Source of the DNA: Deinococcus sp.
GTDB lineage: Bacteria; Deinococcota; Deinococci; Deinococcales; Deinococcaceae
DNA length: 11,709 bases
Reading direction: 5' to 3'
NCBI GenBank assembly: GCA_018260375.1
Contig: JAGLBF010000074.1
Coordinates: forward strand, 1-11,709
Part shown: piece after piece, positions 7,767-11,709 of the stretch
Position numbering within the stretch: position 1 is the first letter of the stretch
Layout of the letters: each line of letters opens with the position of its first letter
Program-made: the position numbers and the translations under genes
Notes under the pieces: generated by a model
The model's database searches: none
Told to the model about the DNA's origin: nothing
The model's input: only the letters and a program-made list of their open reading frames with translations

Positions 7767-8741
7767 ATGAAACCACCTGGCCTTATCCTCACCGCCTTGC
7801 TTTTTTCCGTTTGTGCCGCTAGTGCACAACAAGCCTCCGAGTTGCGCCTGGGTATGTTTCCCAATGTGACCCACGCTGCTGGGCTGGTCGGCGTGCAGCG
7901 CGGTCTTTTTCAAAAAGCGCTGGGCAACACCAAACTCACGGTCAGGGCGTTTGCCAACGGCTCACAGGTGAACGAAGCCTTTGCCTCAGGCGCCATTGAC
8001 GCCTCTTATGTCGGCCCTGGCCCCGCTATCAATGCGTTTTTGCGCGGCGTGCCTATTCAGATTTATGCGGGCGCGGCCAACGCGGGCGCGGTACTGGTGG
8101 CCCGCAAAGACAGCGGCGTTCGCAACGTTAAAGCACTGGCCGGCAAAAAAGTCGCGGTGCCTACACGCGGCTCGACCCAAGACATCAGCCTGCGCCACCT
8201 GTTGCACGAAAACGGCCTGAAGGCCACTGACGAGGGCGGCAATGTGAGCATTGTGCCGCTTGACCCCGCCAATATGCCCGCCGCTTTTGCCACCAAGCAG
8301 GTAGACGCGGCGCTGGTACAAGAGCCCTGGGGCGCCATCATGGAAAGTCAGGGGGCACGCCTGGTGGTCAATGAAAAAGGCATCTGGGAAAATGGCAACT
8401 ACACCACCACGGTGCTGGTGATAAACAGCAAGTACGCTCAACAATACCCCGATACGGTCAAGGCGCTGCTGCGCGGGCATGTCAGCGCCATTAATTTCAT
8501 CAACACCAGCAACGCAGCCGCACAAAAGGCCGTAGGCGAGCAGATTTATGCCTTTACCGGACAGCGCCCTAACACCGCCGAGCTGTTTAAAGCCCTGGCG
8601 CGTACCAGAGTCACCGCCAGTATCAACCTCAAAACGCTGGCCGAGTACGCGCAGCTCAACAAAGAAGCAGGCTTTGCGCGTGATGTGCCTGACCTGAACC
8701 GTCTGGTCAACCTCAGCCCCCTGAACACGGTGACCAAGTAG
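7767..8741 (+). CDS. ssuA: ABC transporter substrate-binding protein, SsuA/NitT/TauT type (copy 1)
   Basis: This 324-residue exported protein should capture the transporter's substrate outside the cytoplasmic membrane. Residues 1-20 form a signal peptide with an ASA-Q cleavage site. Cys16 is not in a convincing lipobox, so the protein is probably soluble rather than lipid-anchored. The mature part starts with a lobe containing LRLGMFPNVTHAAGLVG and RGLFQKALG, then GPGPAI, GAVLVARKDSG, STQDISLRHLL and VQEPWGA, the pattern of family-2-like periplasmic proteins for sulfonates, nitrate and related anions. It is clearly paralogous to the next gene, with many identical blocks along the whole length. 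AGGAG lies eight bases before the ATG. The stop TAG opens an 18-bp tandem repeat. The substrate is not known; the sulfate-reduction context suggests a sulfur anion. The symbol denotes family, not proven specificity. Confidence 0.88.
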   Translation: MKPPGLILTALLFSVCAASAQQASELRLGMFPNVTHAAGLVGVQRGLFQKALGNTKLTVRAFANGSQVNEAFASGAIDASYVGPGPAINAFLRGVPIQIYAGAANAGAVLVARKDSGVRNVKALAGKKVAVPTRGSTQDISLRHLLHENGLKATDEGGNVSIVPLDPANMPAAFATKQVDAALVQEPWGAIMESQGARLVVNEKGIWENGNYTTTVLVINSKYAQQYPDTVKALLRGHVSAINFINTSNAAAQKAVGEQIYAFTGQRPNTAELFKALARTRVTASINLKTLAEYAQLNKEAGFARDVPDLNRLVNLSPLNTVTK

Positions 8742-8802
8742 CCTGAGGTGACCGGGTAGCCTGAGGTGACCGGGTAGCCCGAGATGACCAGGTAGCCTGA
8801 TA
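8739..8802. repeat. 18-bp tandem repeat, three copies plus a partial, beginning at a stop codon
   Basis: Two identical copies TAGCCTGAGGTGACCGGG (8739, 8757) are followed by TAGCCCGAGATGACCAGG (8775) and a 10-base partial (8793). The TAG of the first copy is the stop of the copy 1 binding protein, and the codons before it (GGTGACCAAG) resemble the unit's 3' half. The array therefore appears to have grown from the end of the gene. Because 18 is divisible by three, every copy repeats an in-frame stop. Confidence 0.9.
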
Positions 8803-8913
8803 CGAACTTCTCTTCATTCCACCGCAGCAAGAAAGGCGCCGCCTGTGCCACTCCAAATATCACTCCAAATGCCACTCCAAACTCGTCCTATACCCTTTGA
8901 ACGCGAGGTCAAT
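8742..8913 (+). other. Intergenic region between the two binding-protein genes
   Basis: These 172 bases are largely made of two tandem arrays (18-bp at 8739-8802, 12-bp at 8847-8882), followed by the ribosome binding site of copy 2 (GAGG, five bases before the ATG). TATACC near 8890 resembles a -10 box, but no -35 accompanies it. I see no terminator or gene. Confidence 0.55.
8847..8882. repeat. 12-bp tandem repeat, three copies
   Basis: GCCACTCCAAAT (8847), ATCACTCCAAAT (8859) and GCCACTCCAAAC (8871) share a CACTCCAAA core. The array lies upstream of copy 2. An ATG at 8845 would read in frame through the repeat into that gene, but the signal peptide and GAGG support the start at 8914. Confidence 0.85.
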
Positions 8914-9858
8914 ATGAAAAAAATTCTGTTCCTGTCGGCCCTCACACTGTATAGTATCGCAGCGGCCCAAGCGCCTGATACGGTGCGGCTGGGCTACTTT
9001 CCCAACCTGACGCATGCGCCTGCGCTTATCGGCCTTCAGCGCGGCCTGTTTCAAAAGGCGCTGGGAAAAACCAAGCTGGATGCGAGAAGTTTTGTGTCTG
9101 GCACCACGCTGAGCGAAGCGTTTGCTGCGGGTCAAATTGACCTCGCGTACATCGGCCCAGGCCCAGCCATCAGCGCGGCGAGCCGGGGTATGCCCGTGCA
9201 ATTTTTGGCGGGCGCAGCCGAGGCGGGAGCCGTGCTGGTGGCCCGCAAAGATAGCGGCATCAAAACCGAACGTGACCTGGCGGGCAAAATCGTGGCAGTG
9301 CCGAGCCTGGGTAACACCCAGGACATCAGCCTGCGCCACTTGCTGGGCGCCAACGGCCTCAAAAGCAAGGCGGACGGCGGCGCGGTGACCATCACCCCTA
9401 TCCCGCCCGCCGATGTGGTGGCGGCCTTTGCAGGCAAGCGGGCCGACGCCGCGCTAGTACCAGAACCCTGGGGCGCGGCACTAGAAGCTCAGGGCCACAA
9501 GATTATCGGCGACGAAAAGACCGTTTGGCGCGGCGGTAAGTATCCCACCGCCATCGTCATTGTCAATGCCAAGTTTGCTCAGGCCAACCCCGCGCTGGTC
9601 ACAGCGTTTCTCGCTGCACATACCGACGCGGTGGCTTATCTCAACAAGTCACCCGCCGCTGCTCAGGCCGCCGTGAATACCCAGCTGGAAAAACTGGCCG
9701 GCACCAAACTTGACCCGCGTATATTGCAACGGGCCTGGGCCAGAACCCACTTTACAGCGGCGCTGGACGTTGCCGCCCTCAAGGATTACGCTGCGCTCAA
9801 CGTAGAAGCGGGCTATGCACGCACCGTGCCCGATTTTAGTCTGCTGATTCGCAGGTGA
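8914..9858 (+). CDS. ssuA: ABC transporter substrate-binding protein, SsuA/NitT/TauT type (copy 2)
   Basis: This 314-residue exported binding protein is the tandem paralogue of the preceding gene. The N-terminus MKKILFLSALTLYSIAAAQA is a classical signal peptide with cleavage near AQA-P, and no lipobox. The mature protein shows the same blocks as copy 1: VRLGYFPNLTHAPALIG, RGLFQKALG, GPGPAI, GAVLVARKDSG, NTQDISLRHLL and VPEPWGA. The differences are spread through the pocket-lining stretches between these blocks; the C-terminus is shorter. An in-frame ATG 23 codons upstream would add MPLQISLQMPLQ encoded by the 12-bp repeat; GAGG close to ATG 8914 and the hydrophobic signal segment make 8914 the real start. 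Two receptors for one permease/ATPase pair suggests different ligands, affinities or expression conditions. The substrate is unproven. Confidence 0.88.
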   Translation: MKKILFLSALTLYSIAAAQAPDTVRLGYFPNLTHAPALIGLQRGLFQKALGKTKLDARSFVSGTTLSEAFAAGQIDLAYIGPGPAISAASRGMPVQFLAGAAEAGAVLVARKDSGIKTERDLAGKIVAVPSLGNTQDISLRHLLGANGLKSKADGGAVTITPIPPADVVAAFAGKRADAALVPEPWGAALEAQGHKIIGDEKTVWRGGKYPTAIVIVNAKFAQANPALVTAFLAAHTDAVAYLNKSPAAAQAAVNTQLEKLAGTKLDPRILQRAWARTHFTAALDVAALKDYAALNVEAGYARTVPDFSLLIRR

Positions 9859-10049
9859 AGGCCGGCTACAGCGCACACAGTCTTACACGGGTTGCCCTCC
9901 ATTCCAGCGCAACCGGTGTAGCACAGTCGGTGCTTTTCCAACTGTGCTTCTACAGCGCGGAACCCGTATCTTTCCCCACTCGCATCCGCCCGTATAACAT
10001 CAGCAACGACCTGATTGAACCGCAGTCCGACAACCGCTAAGGAGCCACC
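9859..10049 (+). other. Hairpin-rich intergenic region upstream of the permease
   Basis: This 191-bp gap carries a compact inverted-repeat element (9866-9958) and the ribosome binding site of the permease (AAGGAG). A short open frame through it (9855-10040) shows no recognisable features. Neither hairpin is followed by a T tract. Confidence 0.55.
9866..9958. repeat. Two consecutive hairpins bounded by a 9-bp direct repeat
   Basis: Hairpin 1 pairs TACACGGGTTGC (9884-9895) with GCAACCGGTGTA (9909-9920), 11 of 12 positions, 13-base loop. Hairpin 2 pairs AGCACAGT (9920-9927) with ACTGTGCT (9941-9948), perfect, also with a 13-base loop. CTACAGCGC occurs on both sides (9866-9874 and 9950-9958). 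Alternative pairings exist: ACGGGTT (9887-9893) with AACCCGT (9961-9967), and CACAGT (9876-9881) with ACTGTG (9941-9946). It could be an RNA structure in the operon or a small non-autonomous element. Confidence 0.65.
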
Positions 10050-10883
10050 TTGACCACCCCGCCCCCAGCCAATGACCCTGCTCACTCCCGCCCTCTCTCA
10101 CGCTGGCGGGTGCTGGGTTGGCAGGTTGCTGGACTGGCGCTGCTGCTGGGTATCTGGTGGCTGGTGACAGACGTGCTCAAACTCTACCCAACCTATGTGT
10201 TCCCCAGTCCCCGCGCTGTATGGACAGAAATCAGCTACGGCCTGTGGGGTAAGGGGCCACAAGACGGCAAGTTGCTGTGGGCCATCGCGGGTAGCCTGCG
10301 CCGCGTACTGACAGGGTACGGCGCGGCGGTGCTGCTGGGCAGTGCGGTGGGGCTGCTGATGGGCCTGTGGCTGCCGCTGCGGGTCACGCTGGGCGCGTAC
10401 CTGACGGGTCTACAGAGTGTGCCGAGCATCGCCTTTGTGCCGTTTGCCATTTTGTTTTTTGGGCTCAATGAACGGGCTGTGCTGTTTGTGGTTATTTTGG
10501 AAGGCTTTATTCCGGTGGCGCTGGCGGTATCAGGGGCGCTGCTGAACGTGCCGCCCGCCCTGAGAATCGCGGGGCGCACACTGGGGGCCAGCGGGCTGGG
10601 GCTGATGCTGCGGGTACTGCTGCCCGCCGCGCTGCCCAACGTGCTGACAGGCCTGCGAACGGCCTGGAGCTTTGCCTGGCGTGCGCTGGTGGGCGGCGAA
10701 CTGCTGATTGCGGGCAGCAGCAGCCTGGGCGCGCAGCTAGAGGTGGGGCGCAACACCGCGAACGTGGCGCTGGTGCTGGCCACCATCTTGATTATCGGGG
10801 TGATAGGCGGCCTCTTTGACGCACTCCTGCGGGTGTGGGAGAGCCGTGTCAGGCGCGATTACGGCCTGGAAGTGACGCAATGA
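10050..10883 (+). CDS. ssuC: ABC transporter permease, SsuC/TauC type
   Basis: This 277-residue inner-membrane protein should form the homodimeric channel of the importer. About six hydrophobic segments are visible: roughly residues 22-41, 84-108, 115-138, 142-165, 196-222 and 238-261. The EAA-type loop that contacts the ATPase is in RTLGASGLGLMLRVLLPAAL (176-195). VFPSPRAVW near residue 50 is typical of the SsuC/TauC/NrtB family. The start codon is TTG; AAGGAG at a good distance supports it, and no better ATG lies nearby. The stop overlaps the ATPase start by four bases (ATGA), so the pair is translationally coupled. It follows copy 2 after 191 bp. Substrate specificity is set by the binding proteins and is unknown. 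Confidence 0.9.
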   Translation: MTTPPPANDPAHSRPLSRWRVLGWQVAGLALLLGIWWLVTDVLKLYPTYVFPSPRAVWTEISYGLWGKGPQDGKLLWAIAGSLRRVLTGYGAAVLLGSAVGLLMGLWLPLRVTLGAYLTGLQSVPSIAFVPFAILFFGLNERAVLFVVILEGFIPVALAVSGALLNVPPALRIAGRTLGASGLGLMLRVLLPAALPNVLTGLRTAWSFAWRALVGGELLIAGSSSLGAQLEVGRNTANVALVLATILIIGVIGGLFDALLRVWESRVRRDYGLEVTQ

Positions 10884-11608
10884 CCGCCAGTACACAAACA
10901 GCCGGAGCCAGCCTGAGCCTAGAGAGCATCACCTACCGCTACGGCAAAAGTCAGGCGGGGCTGGGGCCTATCAGCCTGCATGTCCAACCCGGCGAGTTTT
11001 TGTGCGTGGTGGGGCCTTCGGGCAGCGGAAAAAGTACCTTGCTGGCCTTGCTGGCGGGGTTTTTGCGCCCTCAGCAAGGAGCAATCCTTCTGGGTGGTCA
11101 GCCTGTGCGCGGCCCGCACCCTCACCTGACGCTGGTGCAGCAAGAGGCGGCCCTCTTTCCGTGGCTGACGGTCGGCGGCAACGTGGCCTTTGGCCTTCAC
11201 CGCTTACCCCGCACCGAGCGTGCCGCCCGCGTTGCCGACGCGCTCAAGCAGGTGGGCCTTGGTGGCTACGAGCAGCGCCGCCCCCATGAGCTGTCAGGCG
11301 GTCAGCGCCAGCGCGTCAGCATCGCCCGCGCCCTCGCCGTGCACCCGGGCCTGCTGCTGCTCGACGAACCCTTTAGCGCCCTTGACCATGCCACCCGCAC
11401 CACGCTAGCTGACGAACTGCTGGGCATCTGGTGGCAACACAAACTCACCGTAGTCTTTGTGACCCACCAGCTTGACGAAGCCCTACACCTCGGTCAGCGG
11501 GTGGTGGCCCTGCAAGCGGGGCGTACGGTGCTCGACGCCCCCACGCAGGGGCTCAATGTAGAGGATTTGCAGCGGGTCTTGGAGGCGCAAAAAGACAGTT
11601 CTGGTTGA
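10880..11608 (+). CDS. ssuB: ABC transporter ATP-binding protein, SsuB/TauB type
   Basis: This 242-residue ATPase powers the importer. All ABC motifs are present in order: Walker A GPSGSGKST (45-53), Q-loop VQQEAALFPWLTV (86-98), signature LSGGQRQR (138-145), Walker B LLLLDEP (158-164), D-loop SALD (166-169) and the switch His196 (VTHQLDEA). The FPWLTV after the Q-loop and the length match the SsuB/TauB/NrtD group. The frame is open upstream to 10835, but ATG 10880 overlaps the permease stop (ATGA), and the preceding 15 codons do not look like an N-terminus. The gene ends at 11608, and the stop lies in a short 12-bp-period repeat of GGTTGAC. No sulfonate monooxygenase or other catabolic gene follows within the window. 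Confidence 0.92.
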   Translation: MTASTQTAGASLSLESITYRYGKSQAGLGPISLHVQPGEFLCVVGPSGSGKSTLLALLAGFLRPQQGAILLGGQPVRGPHPHLTLVQQEAALFPWLTVGGNVAFGLHRLPRTERAARVADALKQVGLGGYEQRRPHELSGGQRQRVSIARALAVHPGLLLLDEPFSALDHATRTTLADELLGIWWQHKLTVVFVTHQLDEALHLGQRVVALQAGRTVLDAPTQGLNVEDLQRVLEAQKDSSG

Positions 11609-11621
11609 CGTTATGGTTGAC
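11603..11621. repeat. Short 12-bp-period repeat over the ssuB stop codon
   Basis: GGTTGAC occurs at 11603-11609, where it includes the TGA stop, and again at 11615-11621. Only seven bases are shared, so this is weak on its own. Confidence 0.4.
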
Positions 11622-11693
11622 AGTGACGGGGCAATACGGATTGCGGCTAAGTTAACTGGTCACGCGCAATCGGTGCGTTTATATCTACTGTCA
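11618..11693. repeat. Nested inverted repeats downstream of ssuB
   Basis: Outer arms TGACAGT (11618-11624) and ACTGTCA (11687-11693) and inner arms GATTGCG (11639-11645) and CGCAATC (11665-11671) share nearly the same centre (about 11655), where AGTTAACT (11650-11657) is itself a palindrome. No T tract follows, so this is not a standard terminator. Confidence 0.6.
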
Positions 11694-11707
11694 TACGGAC
11701 TGCGCTA
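11634..11707. repeat. Imperfect direct repeat ATACGGAYTGCG(G)CTA
   Basis: ATACGGATTGCGGCTA (11634-11649) recurs as ATACGGACTGCGCTA (11693-11707), differing by one substitution and one deleted G. The second copy touches the window end, so a longer repeat may continue outside. Confidence 0.55.
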
Positions 11708-11709
11708 GA

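Noticed and set aside
8739..8882. CRISPR-like repeats
   Set aside because: Units are 12-18 bp and directly adjacent with no spacers, so these are simple tandem repeats.
9855..10040. Possible small protein between copy 2 and the permease
   Set aside because: It reads through the hairpin element, lacks a clear ribosome binding site and has no recognisable pattern.
11611..11627. Radiation/desiccation response motif of Deinococcus (TTATG half site)
   Set aside because: Only the left TTATG is present; the matching CATAA half is absent at the required spacing.

Overview
The window reads as an assimilatory sulfate-reduction locus from a bacterium that is most likely a Deinococcus. The strongest taxonomic clue is the sirohydrochlorin chelatase at 1692-3167. 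It has two CbiX domains followed by a C-terminal four-cysteine domain, an architecture I associate with D. radiodurans DR2241. The CobA-HemD fusion, high GC content and gene content fit as well. Genus is an inference; no rRNA or other marker is present.

Layout. Two siroheme genes lie on the minus strand. A CbiX-type chelatase (3167 to 1692) is followed by a CobA-HemD fusion (1467 to beyond base 1), which is cut by the left window edge. A 147-bp divergent regulatory region (3168-3314) separates them from the plus-strand genes: sulfite reductase (3315-4892), cysC (4889-5464), cysH (5461-6180) and sat (6371-7528). An Ssu/Nit/Tau-type ABC importer follows: two tandem paralogous binding proteins (7767-8741 and 8914-9858), a permease (10050-10883) and an ATPase (10880-11608). 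ATGA overlaps join sir/cysC, cysC/cysH and permease/ATPase, indicating translational coupling.

How it works together. The importer probably brings in a sulfur oxyanion or sulfonate. Sat makes APS, CysC can make PAPS, and a [4Fe-4S]-type CysH reduces APS and/or PAPS to sulfite. The siroheme/[4Fe-4S] reductase then makes sulfide. HemD, CobA and CbiX supply siroheme for that enzyme. The precorrin-2 dehydrogenase step is not in the window.

Outside genes, the striking feature is short tandem repeats with 12-18 bp units at several loci, two of them running over stop codons. There are also two hairpin-rich elements (9866-9958 and 11618-11693). No gene-free stretch exceeds 300 bases. I found no RNA gene, CRISPR array, insertion sequence or convincing intrinsic terminator. 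The core system is known biology. The less explained parts are the importer's substrate, the coexistence of CysC with a [4Fe-4S] CysH, and the intergenic repeats.
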